This document shows positions 12,818 to 25,482 of a stretch of 64,000 nt of DNA, piece after piece. A program made the translations under genes and the position numbers. The stretch is from Syngnathus acus (lineage: Eukaryota; Chordata; Actinopteri; Syngnathiformes; Syngnathidae), in assembly GCF_901709675.1 (NCBI RefSeq), contig NC_051098.1, positions 5,096,000 to 5,159,999 on the forward strand, in the 5' to 3' direction. The notes under the pieces are model-generated. The model saw nothing but the letters and a program-made list of their open reading frames with translations, did no database searches and was not told where the DNA came from. The first letter of the stretch is position 1. The number at the start of each line of letters is the position of its first letter.

Positions 12818-15800
12818 GTGAGCGTAAACGTATTGGCTTTGCACTATTTGCACTAAGGGTCACTTGTCAAATCAACACGTTCTTTTGCCAGGCTGGCAGG
12901 TTGCTGCTGAGGAGGTTTGTGTGTGAGAGGATGCACATTCCCTGGACACATATCTGCTTGAAACGGTCACCGAGGGGGAAGCCTTATGTGGTTGCACCGC
13001 TTCAAGTTCGTGATTCATTACTTTAATCCATCCATCCATTTTCTTTACCGCTCAGTCCCTACGGGGGTCGCGGGCGTGCTGGAGCCTATCCCAGCCGTCA
13101 TCGGGCAGTAGGCGGGGGACACCCTGAACTGGTTGCCAGCCAATCGCAGGGCACACAGAGACGAACAACCATTTGCACTAACTCACACTTAGGGACAATT
13201 TGGAGTGCTCAATCGGCCTACCAAGCATGTTTTGGGGATGTGGGAGGAAACCGGAGGGCCCGGAGAAAACCCACGCGGACACGGGGAGAACATGCAAACT
13301 CCACACAGGGAGGGCCGGAGGTGGAATCGAACCCGCACCCTCCTATCTGTGAGGCGGACGTGCCTCACGTCGTGCCTTGGTGCCCCACCGAGCCGCCCAT
13401 TGATTACGTTAATACTACTGTCAATTTGGCACAACGAAAAAAAAGTCCCATATCAACTTGCTTGTAACTTGCAAAAATATAAAATGCCTAATTGTCGAAT
13501 GATAACTTCTGGAAATATATATCTTACCTGTTTGTTTCTTTCAGGTTAGACAAAGAAATATTGAGCGCAGAAGCTCGTAGTATTTAGATTAGAATAACAC
13601 ATTTGCCGCAATTTATCTTCATAGCCAGCATCATCATTTAATATATAAATGACCTGGCCTTTGTTTTACAACTTGAACGTGGCCCTTTTTTAGTGCTTAT
13701 GTTTTCCCAGTCCTGCTCTTAATTGTCCACATGTGTAAATATGAATGACAAGATTTGTTTGTTATCGTCATAATTAGAGGCAGCATTGATGTTCTTTTTT
13801 CATTTGTCTAGGTCAGCCCAGATTTGGGAGTGGGGCCTCAGACCTGGAACTTTAACATCTCCCACCAGGGCGACTATGCGGTGCTTGCTGCTGAGAAGGG
13901 GATGCAAGTTGGGATTGACATCATGAAGACATCCATGCCTGGTAAGCCAACAGTCAAATTTGACATAATTGGACGTCTGCTCTAAAAGCTTTCCAGAACT
14001 CTGCAATGGATGAAAATTATTATAGTGTGTGTAGTAGCTTGTGCCGCTGGGTGACGCTGTTGTACCATCGAGGAGGGGGAAAAAACAGGGCAAATCTTTG
14101 CATGTGAGTGGTAGAGCTAGAGTGCAGTCATGATGTTTGTCTACCTCATTTCATTTGATACAACACACATCTCACTCCATTTTTGTCCTCCCCTCCCTGT
14201 CGTTTTGGTTCCATCCTTCTTTCCCTCTTCTCTTCAGGTAGCAGAACTGTGCCCGAGTTCTTCCGCATCATGACTCGTCAATTCACGCCGTACGAGTGGC
14301 GCGTCATCCGGTCAGCCGGCTCCGAGCAGCATCAGCTCGCAATGTTCTACCGCCACTGGGTAACCATGGCAACCGTACAACCTTGTTGTCACATTGCATC
14401 GCTGCTACCTTCTGCAGGGGGTGTTCCGTGTGTGTGTCTGTGAGAGCAAAGCATAGCGCTGCTACTTTTGCCTCCCGCTCCCTTATTCTCTCACACACAC
14501 GCACACACACACACACACATATGGAACAGCAATGGTTAGCAAAGCTGTGAGATTGAAAGGGTGGCACAGTGACGTCAAGCTCTGATGTCATCATCACACC
14601 TTTGACTAATGTCAGAGCTCAGTGGTTGCCATAGCAACTAGCCCTGTAATTCTGTTGTGGCTCATTGGCTATTGAACAGGGTTGCATACACACAGAGCCA
14701 TATTTACAGAAACAGTCAATCTTTTGGACATACGCTGTTTTGTTATCTATTGTATACATCTGCATATTATACCATAAATTATTGTCATCGGTTTATTCTA
14801 TTTCAGTTTACACTGCTGGACTTATTTGTGTTTGTTGGAGCACCCACATGCAAGCATGGCAAGAAGAAATGCCATAGTGATGGAATGTACACATTGAGCA
14901 ATAATCTTAGCGCAGCATTCAGTGAGCTGACTGGGATTGTTGTTTCCGCTCAAGGCCCTGAAGGAGAGTTTCATCAAGGCCATCGGCACAGGACTGGGCT
15001 TCAATCTGCAAAGGTTGGAGTTTCATCTGTCCCCTGAAGATCTCACACAGGCCCATGTGCTCTGTCAAACCAGAATGCACCTGGATGAAGAGGATGAGGA
15101 GAACTGGTTGTTTGAAGTGAGTATGTGTGTAGGAGGAGCTTCTATCACGTAAAAACTGGACAAAGACTGACGTTGTAGATATGAAAGTCTTGAATTCTTG
15201 ATATATAAGACTAAAATTAAAAATCCCTTCAGGTGAGCTGGATTTAATTTCATTCTATTTCAGATTAGAGTCAAGGTACATGGTGGACTCAATTACATGT
15301 AGTGCAACGTTTGGGATGAAGGAGTGCAAAGTGCAAACATCCCACCTGCACCTCAGTGGGTTTCCTAATGGAAGCGTCCACTCTGTGAATCCCAGGTGGT
15401 CTCACTCTGCTGAAATTGACTGCAAAATCCGGGGGGATGTGAGGTGCTCGATCAAAGCGGAGAAAAACGTCCGTTTCGATTGTTCTTTGCTCATCTTGTT
15501 TTGTATTCCATGTCCTCATACTCGCGTTCTTCTCTCATCATCTGCCCTCACCTCCCTTTGATGTCTTCCAATATTGCATTCTCTGATGTTATCTTTAGCC
15601 CTCCTCTCACCCTTCGCCTACAAGCACACAGGCAGAAGAATTAGCATGTGACCGCTAAAAGGTTACGAGCAGTCTAAAAAGAGCAGCTTGTCTCTTTCTT
15701 CACGTCTTTTCCCTCGAGAGGTACCCGAGGCCTAATGCAGTTCTAGTGTCAAGGTTTTCTCGCAAGGAGATATAACGGCTCACTCATGGTGTGTCCCTTT

Positions 15801-16401
15801 TTTCAACCATTTGGCAAATAATTTTTTTTTTTTTTTCATTTTGTTTTTGTTACTGTATTACTTCCATTGCAAAAATGATCTTGGCTTGACCAGCAAGGAG
15901 TTTTAGAATGGGAGTGTTCACATTTATTTCAGACTGTCAAGGTCAGTTCGAGAAAGGAAATGTGACATGCAGCATTTAGGTCGCCGTTAGATTTTTTGTT
16001 TAGGCAGCCAGATAGATCAACAATATTATGAATACATTATCTTCACGTCACATGCAATTTTTATGGTGTTTGTGTGCGTGCAGGAGAGTTTACTTGATGC
16101 CGATCATCATGTTGCTGTAGCATTGGGACACAATGCAGTAAGTATTCCGCATTGCCTCTGTCTTGTTTAGAAATTATTCAGTGAGCAGCCAGCAGTTGCC
16201 AAATTGTAACCTCTGCTCTTTCAATTGGGCTCACCTAATTTTCAGAATTGGACCTCATCTCTTCCTCCGCCCACTGCTTTCACACTGTTGACGTTCACTG
16301 ACCTCATCGCATCGGCATCGCCTCTGACAGACGAAGACCCCGCCTACTGGGAAAGCTTCAGAATGAAGGCCGAAGCACCTTTAAGACAGAGAGACACGTG
16401 A
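12653..16401 (+). CDS. aasdhppt: aasdhppt: 4'-phosphopantetheinyl transferase, complete gene
   Basis: This enzyme transfers the phosphopantetheine arm of coenzyme A to a conserved serine of acyl-carrier proteins, cytosolic fatty acid synthase and aminoadipate-semialdehyde dehydrogenase. Seven coding exons keep frame: 12653-12817, 12892-12987, 13812-13941, 14238-14359, 14955-15116, 16084-16137 and 16246-16401. They give 294 residues, against about 309 in human. Sfp-type landmarks are present: an RWAF start, the substrate-side FNISHQGDYAVLAAE, the metal-binding VGIDIMK (Asp about 123) and W-ALKESFIKAIG (Trp 171, Lys 174, Glu 175, Lys 179). The 12653 ATG is chosen because the conserved vertebrate N-terminus follows it; an in-frame ATG seven codons later is the alternative. 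The exon 2 donor has a second candidate 18 bp downstream. No disabling lesion is seen. Confidence 0.96.
12892..12987 (+). CDS. aasdhppt: aasdhppt coding exon 2 (two possible donors)
   Basis: The exon follows ttttgccag and encodes AGRLLLRRFVCERMHIPW through SPRGKPY. The donor TAT|gtggtt (12987) gives the same spacing between GKP and FNIS as the human protein. CAA|gttcgt (13005) keeps frame too and adds six residues. A SINE target duplication begins at 13017, only 12-30 nt away. Confidence 0.8.
13017..13413 (-). mobile_element. tRNA-derived SINE, full-length copy, with target duplication
   Basis: The element spans 13028-13402 in minus orientation. The flanks are attactttaat (13017-13027) and attacgttaat (13403-13413), an 11-bp duplication with one mismatch. 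Read on the minus strand it starts with a tRNA-like head containing a perfect box B GGTTCGATTCC (13323-13333) and a GCTCGGTGG-type box A. It continues through a conserved body and ends in ATGG repeats. It lies in aasdhppt intron 2. It is typical of tRNA-derived SINEs abundant in percomorph fish. Confidence 0.82.
13812..13941 (+). CDS. aasdhppt: aasdhppt coding exon 3
   Basis: The exon follows tttgtctag and encodes VSPDLGVGPQ then NFNISHQGDYAVLAAEKGMQ and VGIDIMKTSMP, including the metal-binding Asp. It ends in phase 1 at G|gtaagc. Confidence 0.93.
14238..14359 (+). CDS. aasdhppt: aasdhppt coding exon 4
   Basis: The exon follows tctcttcag and encodes SRTVPEFFRIMTRQFTPYEW through AMFYRHW, ending TGG|gtaacc. 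The terminal Trp is the first residue of the catalytic W-x-x-K-E-S motif, which is completed by the next exon. Confidence 0.94.
14955..15116 (+). CDS. aasdhppt: aasdhppt coding exon 5
   Basis: The exon encodes ALKESFIKAIGTGLGFNLQR through DEENWLFE and holds the KES..K catalytic and CoA-binding residues. The acceptor is gctcaag and the donor is GAA|gtgagt. Confidence 0.94.
16084..16137 (+). CDS. aasdhppt: aasdhppt coding exon 6 (54 bp)
   Basis: This small phase-0 exon between gtgcag and GCA|gtaagt encodes ESLLDADHHVAVALGHNA, the conserved HHVAVAL strand near the C-terminus. Confidence 0.92.
16246..16401 (+). CDS. aasdhppt: aasdhppt coding exon 7 and stop
   Basis: The exon follows taattttcag. 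It encodes NWTSSLPPPTAFTLLTFTDL then TDEDPAYWESF and ends at TGA 16399-16401. Candidate polyadenylation signals AATAAA are at 16962-16967 and 17004-17009. Confidence 0.93.
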   Translation, partial: NWTSSLPPPTAFTLLTFTDLIASASPLTDEDPAYWESFRMKAEAPLRQRDT

Positions 16402-16961
16402 TCTCAGACATTCAGAGTGGTCACATTTGAACATTTACAGTGTTCCAGGACTGTTCACTAATAGAGACAAAAATACACACGTGTATTTGAGTGTCCAGTA
16501 GGCTAAACTGTTTTAATTTTGCTTTATACCATAATTTATGCTCGTATATAAGTGAAATGTGATTTACGTAATGCTTATATGCTCTTCAAAAAATGTTCAT
16601 AACATGGACATTTTTTTTAATTAAGCACACCCCAGACACTTCATTAAGGGCACCAAACTTGTGCCTCCTTGAACGCCTTCAGAACATTTTTAATTATTCA
16701 TGGTAGTATGGACTACAGTACGCACTGCCATGTTCAAGAATCTACTTTGAGATGATTTCATCTCTATGAAGTGTGAAGTGTTCTTGAAGAAGCAATGGAG
16801 GATCATGCTACATTTTGCCCATTAAGGGACAGATGTGGTTAGCTCAGCAACAATATTATTATGATTATAACTCGCACCCGTAACTTCTGTGATGGTTATT
16901 ATATCTTATATTATATCTTCCCTTATAAAAGAAAAGCAAGCATACACATGATTACAGAGTG

Positions 16962-16967
16962 AATAAA
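16962..16967 (+). promoter_or_regulatory. candidate aasdhppt polyadenylation signal
   Basis: AATAAA lies 560 nt after the stop, with a second hexamer at 17004-17009. The region downstream is AT- and T-rich. Confidence 0.4.
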
Positions 16968-17354
16968 GAGAACTTAGACAATATACATTGTTTTGATAAT
17001 GTCAATAAACCGGACAATCATTTCTTGGAGTTTCTTGGAGCCTTTTGAAACAACATTGCAATAACGTGGTACATTATAGTGTGCGTAAAAAAAAAAAGCA
17101 TGCACACAACTTGAAGTGGTGACTTATTAAGTGACCTGATGAATTACTCTGTCGAGGGCTATGAAGTAGATAAGGAGTTATTGGAGAGCAAACAAGGAAA
17201 TGCTAAGCAGTTCCTGAGATGTTCTCAAAGCTTGAAATGTGATAAATGATGCTTGATTAAGATCGTAAGGCTTGTTCCTGCTCCCCTTTTCTATAGGAAC
17301 ACTAAAAACACTTTCAAGGCCTCACAATGGTTACAAGATCCAATACAAAAGTTA

Positions 17355-17432
17355 TACAAACTCCAATTCCAATGAATTTGGGATGTGTAAAATGTAAATA
17401 AAAACAGAACGCAATGAGTTGCAAATCTTTAG
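17355..17432. mobile_element. single terminal fragment of the Tc1-type MITE family
   Basis: After TA at 17355-17356 the sequence CAAACTCCAATTCCAAT and the following GTAAAATGTAAA match the left arm of the element at 8685. No matching right arm was found nearby, so this is a truncated or decayed copy. Confidence 0.5.
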
Positions 17433-19866
17433 TCTACTTTTTTTCCTCCATGTTCAGACAATCTTTTAGGTCAGAGGCTGTATTCAAATGGGGATTACAG
17501 TCATGGCTCGGAAATCATTCAAGTCTGCAGACAGAGATGATTGTTTCTATTTATACACGAGAAGCTAAGTATGCAAATGCAGTCCTCTTTACTACCGTGA
17601 AAGGAACAGAGCTTGAAAACACACACAATTGAAGTCATTGCCTCCAGCTGGCCTGAATTAGTTTGCCTCTTGGCCATCTTAAATCTTGCAGTGGGGTCAG
17701 GTTGAAGTCACACTTGAGAGAAAGCATATTTAGTAGCCTCGGGTTTACAAGGCTTATCAGACGAGAGGAATCTTTTTTTTTTTAGATGTAATGGCAGGAG
17801 TTAATCAAAGAGGGGTAAATATTCCACCCTAGGCCTGCATGGGGTCTTTGCATAACTGTCATTTTTGTCATTATGCCTTCAAATATTGATATAATAACAA
17901 AACAAAATATTTGATTTTGTTTTAAATTTTGCACTTGTTTTTATTTTACGGAGCAGGGTGACATGCAAGGATGAGGTCTATTTTGAAACATGCAGGAGGC
18001 TTGTTTTTGCATGAAAGAAAAAAGAGAAAAAGAAGAGAAAAAACAAGAAACATTTGCTTTTCCAATCCATGTGTAACACAAACCCTGATAAGACAAAAAC
18101 ACACTGCGTGATACAAACCTTGGCCCTTTTTTTTTTTCATGTGAAACTGGGGCATCTACATCCAGCCAGCTGCACTAATGCAAAAGAAAAAAAATTATGA
18201 GTGTGTGACAGAGACCATGTGTGCACGCATTTGTGTGCGCATGTGCACCGAGGTAATCCAGTGCTGCCGGCAGAGGCAGAATGATCAGAAAGACAGGATG
18301 AAGAAATAATGTGGGAAAGGGCAAAAACGGAGCGTCACAGAGAAACCAAATACGTTGAGGATTAGACACAATAAAGGAGGAAATATGAGTACGATAAATA
18401 AAACAAAATACAGCCCACATGCAGAAGTATATATACAAATAGGTTAATTAAATGGAACATTGAAATTGATCGCAACAAGAGAGCAAGCAAGAGGGTAGGA
18501 ACGTGAAAAGGAAGTTGGCTTCTCCTTTCACCGCTCGTCTGAACCTGCGTCAGTCCTCTTAATCAAAGTCACTGCTGCACATTCAAATGGTTGATTAGTG
18601 AAGAAACACATTGTCAATGGTCACAGCTAAAACACACAAGCATCCAGCTTTGCCCTGACACTTCATCTTATGGAAGCACAATGATGATGATGACAATGAG
18701 ATGGATTTGTACCCTATTTTTTCATGTTGAATTAAAAGAAGCCTTGGGATTGTCCCAGTTAATTAACCAAAGGCTTGAAGGGAACAAACATTTTACATTC
18801 TGCTAAAGTCAAACACTGCACCTAATTAAAACTAACAAAAGACAACTGTCATACTCTATCTTGTGCAGTTTTAATTCAATTTTTTTAAGTGTAGGAGACA
18901 CACAAACACCTGCCCCTCTCGCACGAACACCGATACACACTGATTCATTATTAAAAGGCTATCCATCACTGCGCACATGCAGCGCATACACGCACATTGA
19001 TTTGTTTGGACCAAATGAATGTCCTGCGGGAGCTAATGCAACACCACAGTGAGTGAAGCATTCACTTAGGAAAGATGAGATCTTCTAACTTCATTTTGGT
19101 GGGGATGTGAAAGATAGACCCTTTTGCTTGTGATGTAACAAAAAGGGAAATATGTTAATGATAAGAATCAGAAATTTAACTCAGTGTAATATTAATCATC
19201 AAAGTGTTTGAAACATTTAACTCAAAGTTTGGCTACACTGAGAAGGTTCTACACAAGGAATGGGACTTACCATCATGGGAAATATTTGCGTTTGATGTTG
19301 TCAATGGAAAGTTTTGTAATTGGAAGCAAATTTTCTCACTGCTTCAATAACATGTTTCCATCTACGTGTCAGACCAGCGGTTATCAAAACATGGACAAAA
19401 TTGTCTCCATGCAGGCAAAAGTTTGTTCTGTAGAGAAACTTTCTGTAGCGTGCAAACACACAAAACACATTCCTTGCTTGACTTGCCGCTAAAGGTTGAA
19501 AAATTATCAAAACATCAATACGTTCCCATCACTTTCTTCTGAGGCGGGTGGTTAGATACACATAGATACATGCACAATTGCACAAATAGACACACGCACA
19601 CAAACACACATAAGCAAAGTGCTGTTAGCTTGTTTTTGCAGCTGAACGAGGAAGACCAATAGAGCAAGTTCACAAAAGTCAGAAGTCAAACAGGCCAGGG
19701 GAATGTTTACTGCTCGAGCATATTTAAATTTCAAGTTTACAATCTTGTGCAGCATGAAAGTGTGTGTGTACGTGTGTGTGTGTTTGCCGCTGTGTACAAA
19801 GATGAATTTGTGCAAAGGGAGCGATAAAGAGCAGGGAACCAGAATAGATAGAAGGGTAAAACATTC

Positions 19867-19945
19867 CAATCCATCCATTTTCCGTAACGCTTATCTTCCC
19901 TCATCGGGGGTCACGGCGGGTGAGCTGCAGTCTATCCCTTCTGAC
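19867..19945 (-). mobile_element. SINE 3'-end fragment
   Basis: The left end is ccatccatttt. It continues through a degraded cgcttatc...ggggtcacgg stretch and ...ctgcagtctatccc, matching the 3' tail of the SINE at 13028. Only about 80 bp survives. Confidence 0.6.
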
Positions 19946-22900
19946 TTTGGTCAAAAGCTGGTGTACGCTCTTGACAGTTTCACTGCTGTCATTTCCCCAC
20001 TTTAATCATTGCACTTCATAATTCAAGACCAAATCTTGGACTATTAAGTAGTTTTGAAATGCTGGACTTAAGTATCTCTGCTGGAGAGAACAACTTGTTC
20101 CTTGACACCCTTGGATGCCGAATTCTGTGAAATCGCCCTGAGAGAGTTTTGCTAATTAAGCTTTTTTATGACGTTGGGAAATGACTGCCGAACAATACAT
20201 GTCATTCACACCCTGTGCTCAGACAAGAAAATACCAAAGGGCAAGTACAAACACATCACATGCACACTGTTTGCGCTAATAATAGATTAATCTAATAATT
20301 AATCTAAAATGATTAGATTCTAGAGCAATAGGAGGCGAAATGAGTAACTAATGGGAGCGTTGTAACGAAGTTAAAGGATGTTCCAGGAAGCGCAAAGGCA
20401 CATGCACATGCAGAGTTTCCTTTTCAGATGCTTGTAGATGCCTTGAAGGAGCCACGTTTGCTGCTGTTAACGTTTACATCCAAATGAGAGACAAGTCACA
20501 AGATCTCAAGCATAGACTGGACAAATCTCTCACAGAATAAAACCGCCATTTGTCACTCAGGAGAGATTGTAAAGCCAAATCAAATGTAGCAGTGATGTTT
20601 GTAGTAGTGTGTTTTGGGTAATGCCTTTGTCGAAGACTACTCAGGATTTTGCCATGGGAGACCATGAAGAAAAAAAGACAACAAACAAAGCATCATTTTA
20701 ACTGTTATTAAGACGATTGAAAGCCAACTTTACATTCAGACAAAAAAAAGATAAAGGAAGATGTTTTCAAAGAGCAATGTCAAAAATCCCGCAAAGGGCA
20801 TCCTACTCACCCAGCCCTGCAAGGTCTCCTCCACAATCTTTTAATTTGCATGGATCAACTCTAATCCCCAATCCTGCTCATCTCTTTTCCACCCAGGCAA
20901 CCCTGATGGAAAATATCAGTGCCAGGGAGGACATGTGGATTATCGCTCTTCTGATACCAACTCGTCGTCCGCACTTGCACGATGGGGCAACGTGGGACTC
21001 AACCATACACGTGCGCCTATGGAGAAATTAAGTCAACAGCAAACCAATCAACAACCAAAAAAATGCTGAGAAAAAAGTGATCAACGTACCTGCTGAGGCT
21101 TGGAGGGGACGAGTGAAATGGAGTGTGCTGAGTGATGGCAGTGATGTATTAGAGGGCGACCGTGAGAGACTGATTTATTGAAGACCGAGGAATGAGACAT
21201 GTGGCTGTGTACATGCGTGTGCTGACACAACCTGCTAGCTTAAGATATATGGTAGCTACATCACTGCAACGCTGTCAAGTATAAGAGAGATGGTCTATCA
21301 TTCATTCATTCAAGGCTGACAAACACATCGCAAGGAGCAGGCACCCACAAAAAAATGATTATCGCAATGTGTTACATAAGGCAACATAATCACGATTAAG
21401 CCTCCCAGGAGAAAGTAGACACATTGACTTCCTCTACATATTTAAATTGTGGTTCCAAAGGCTGTCTAAACTTATCTGACTTTTTTTTTTTTATTATTCC
21501 TTGTCTTTGTTCGGTTCACGGTGAGCTGGAGCCTAAGTCACATGGTACAATTTAAGTATGTTTATGTGACCAAATATGGTTATCACTCATGGATTGAACA
21601 ACATCCAACTCCTCTTGATTTTTCATCTTCCAAAGATATTTTGGACAGGCGGGTGAACTTGAACCGAAATTGTGGGCCAGGATCTTTCTCAAGTCCGACA
21701 ATAGTAACCTTTGATCATTCAAATTTCCCACAGTAAGTCTTCCCAGATTAGCGGAAACTTTGAAAGGATGAACATTTTATCTGTGGCTAAATGAGTTTTA
21801 TAAGGACATTAATCTTAAAACAATGTTTCTCAATAACAATGACTTGTTTTTGTAGTCAACAAGAGAAATTCTCACAGCCTGGCGTTCTTCGGTGAACACA
21901 CATCACACCCAGTGATCACAAAGCGTCTCCTCTCCGCATGCGGCCACAAGTAAAGACTGCATAATTCATGGCCATGCAGAGTAGTCCAGCACACACACAC
22001 ACACTACACACACACATACGCACTCCTCTCGGCAGACAGTCAAGATGTTTCTCCTGTCAGTGGTACCATTATTCAGCCCTGCTTCATTTGGCTAATATGA
22101 CAGGCACCGTGTGTAAATTGCATGACCTTTGTTTGCCCATTTATTGCCACCTTTGTTTGTGTGTGCGTGTGTGTGTTATTGTGTGTGTAATTACCATTAG
22201 CACATTAGAGCGTGCAATGTTATGCCACAACCCATAGTCAGTGGCCTGTGAAGTTGAGACCATTCATGTAAAATATTCAAACCTCACATTGCCAATTAGT
22301 GTAATGGGGACGTATTTGCATAAAAGGGTTGAGGGGGCATAAATAAAGGGATGCACGAAACAACTGTGCAAAGTTGAGGGATGAACAGCGATGACACACA
22401 AGGATTATATTTTGCTTCTGTTTTGAAATGTGTTGCTGTTGCCGTACAGCAAGGAGGCTTTGGGTTCAAATGCTGACTCTGGCCTAGTCTGGGTGGAGTT
22501 TTATTTGTTCACTCCATTTTAAAAAGACAATGTTAAACTTCATTTTAGCTTCATCAAGTAGAACAAGTCAATCTGTCCACCCAGCCAATTAATTTTCCTT
22601 GTTCTTATTTGCGTCATGGGTCGAACGAAGCATGTTCAAGGTGATATTGAGTAAGAGGCACCACTGGCTTCAAACATTAAATCTCTATCTGTTCAGTCAA
22701 GATGATTGGAAAAATTTAAGGTTTTATATGTACAAGTTATATTATTCATGCAACCAAGCAGCATTTTTGTGTTCTTCTGGGAGAGGTTTTGTCTACTCCA
22801 AGCCTGTGCTGTAAAAGCCAAATGCTGTTTGAATAGTAATAAAACAAAAGTAGAGCAATACTGACTGTTATCTTGCATGAACAACGAAGCTACACTGAAC

Positions 22901-25262
22901 TCATAAAGAGGTTCGTACTCATGCACACTTTGAAACACATTTGTCTTTTCACGTCTACATTTGCATGTTACATAACACATTCATTGTTCCAATTATTTTT
23001 CAGTGGATGTCTGTATGGATCACCCCTAAACGTACAGAACATCCTTCAGATGATCTATTGAGATGAGAGGATTGTGGCACCTGTTGGAGGTTGAGTTCAA
23101 CATAATAACAGCCGGAGTCATTTTGCTTCTTGTTAAACACACTTGGTGTTTTATTTACATATGTTAAGACAAGAAAATGTGCCCTTAATGTCAGTCATAC
23201 AGCTTTTATGGAACTGTTTTCTGGTACACACATGGTTCATGTTCAGCCTTGGTACAAAACTAAATCATAGTAATATTACTATAAAGTAAGACATCCAGAG
23301 ATCCATCAACCAAACTGCAATGTTTCCCTGGATATCGTTGGGGTCTTGCAAAGCAAAATTTTAAAATCTGAGATGAGATCGTTTTAGTACTGTAGTGAAA
23401 TGGGATTGATACTATCTAAAACACAACAAACAAAAATAGTCCATGTACATGATGTTGGCCTAGGTGAATACGATTTTATTATGAATCTATGAAAAATAAT
23501 AAATGTTTTATTCCATTTTTGTTTGATAAATTTCAGGGTGAGCTATTTCTGCTGTTGTAAAACATTGCTTTACTTTTTGTACAATGTAACAATGAAACAA
23601 TGTGCAGTCATAAAAAGTTTCAGTCATTTTAAAACTCAAGAAACAATTTTTTTTATCATGAATTTTGCAACCAATTCAATTGTGATTTTGTTTTAACTGT
23701 TGAAAAGATTTTTGGTTACAGTTGGCTACCATACCTTCTTGACTTGACCCAACGTCTCCAGTCGAGTTGTTGATGTTTATTGCCTGTGTGCATCTGCGGC
23801 ACAATATGCAGACTGCAATTTAAAGAAACAGCCCAAGATGAGTAAGACAAAGCAAAGCGGACCAACATTCTCGATGTAGAATATCGAAAGACATGAGTAG
23901 CTGTCTATTTTTTAGAGAAGATTTAGAATGGATGTCAAGTGTGAATCATTTACTCTAACCACACATTAGGCAGAATTTCCAATCATCAATTTGACTATGA
24001 TGCGAGTACCTGGAGTATAAGGCCGACTATTCAAAAAGAAAATCCAAATATGCATTGAGTTCACCAGTGTTACATATCCATGTTAAACAACCAATAATAA
24101 TGTCATCAAAAATACACTTAACAAAAGATTGAGCATCTAAAATTATTTCAATTAAGTATCTGTTAGTGAGCTACACTGACTCATTTGGAAGGCCTGAGAT
24201 TTCAAGTATGTAGCAGGAAAATGAATAGCAAAGAGTAGAATCCTAATCAGGTAAATAAAAACAATTTCTGCAAATGTGTTGCATATGCTATGTGTACTGT
24301 ATATGCGCTAAACTGCATCATGTGTATGATTGGTACAACCAGACGTTATAAATAAATGCAATTTGAAATATTTGGAACCTATGAAGTGCACTTTATTGTT
24401 TTGATATTTTATTTCTCTCCTCTCATCACTCAAATGAATTGCCGCCACTATTCGGTGCCTTCATTGGTGTTGTGGCTCACTCGAGGGCTCTCATATTTCA
24501 GAATCTTTATTGGAGAAGAGAGGGTGGAAACACCAAAATGTCAAGGGGGAAAAAAAAGTTGAGGACAAGTGCGTCAATGTGCGGCTTTCCCCCCCTCAGA
24601 TATTTGAAATTAATCCATCCTGCATGTTTTTTTTTTTATACTTTTTTGTTGTTGTAGTCCTGATTTGAGCAGAAAAGGCACTGAGCTGAGAATTACTTTC
24701 AAACTGACACTTTTGAACATATTACCTGCAATGAAATGGCTGGATTGTTGTAGATTGCAGTTTGCTGTGAGTTAGAAGCAGAAAAAGGCTCTAGTTCTAG
24801 CATTTTTTGGCATTGTTATTTTTCCTATTATCAGCTTTTTTTTTTTTTTTCTCAGAACTATCCCCTCGTTGCTTTTTGTCTGTCTCTCGTCTGCCACAAC
24901 TGTTCCTCGGAGGTGGGGGGGGGTTGCCGTTGTAATGCACAATATTAATGGAACGTAGGACATGAATTCGGTCATTTGGAAGGGATGGAAGGAGGTGTGT
25001 GTTGTGTAAAAGTTCTTCGTGTGACACAAAAGACTGCTGAGGAGAGCTCTATGTCATGAGTGGCTCAGAAGCTAAACACCCTCATTTTTCTCCACTAAAT
25101 GATCCAAAGTAGGATTCATCTGCGACAAAAATCATTTCTTGTATGTTCTTCCATCCCGCAGCACTGAGCCCAGGTTGTCATTTGCATATCCACAATGTGT
25201 GTTATTGGGCGTCCTGTCAGCTGCACGGGTTCGATTCTGGTCTCCCGCATCCTTTATGATAC

Positions 25263-25482
25263 CTACAAACTGGTTTCTCTTAGAAACATGGTCCCGATGC
25301 TGTAGGAGACTTTCCTCATAGAGGCCGGGGGAGCGGAGCGAGAGCTGGTCAATGATGCATGGCTGTGAGACGTTCCCGCCTCCAGGAAATAACAGGTTCC
25401 TGGGATCTCTTTGGGGAAATTCTCAGGGAGCTCCAGGTGCGAACGAGGGATGAAGGAAAATGATCGGTCATCTTTAAGCAGC
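25263..25482 (-). CDS. gucy1a2: gucy1a2 coding exon 9 and stop
   Basis: The exon encodes [19 protein letters not shown] through [15 protein letters not shown], a variable Ser-rich stretch, then [16 protein letters not shown] and TAG (25263-25265). The near-identical C-terminus fixes this as alpha-2 rather than alpha-1. Confidence 0.95.

Larger units (their letters stand above)
16968..25262. other. aasdhppt to gucy1a2 convergent intergenic region
   Basis: The two genes point toward each other across 8.3 kb. I see the MITE end at 17357, a short SINE 3' fragment near 19867-19945 and several imperfect CA/GT stretches (near 19755-19790, 21990-22020 and 22155-22190). No open frame here has recognisable coding character. 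The gucy1a2 3' UTR must lie at the right end. Long-range regulatory elements could be present but cannot be recognised by eye. Confidence 0.55.

Noticed and set aside
13316-13402. tRNA gene suggested by the box B match
   Set aside because: The sequence is the head of a SINE copy with a target duplication. The cloverleaf is not maintained and related copies occur in the window.
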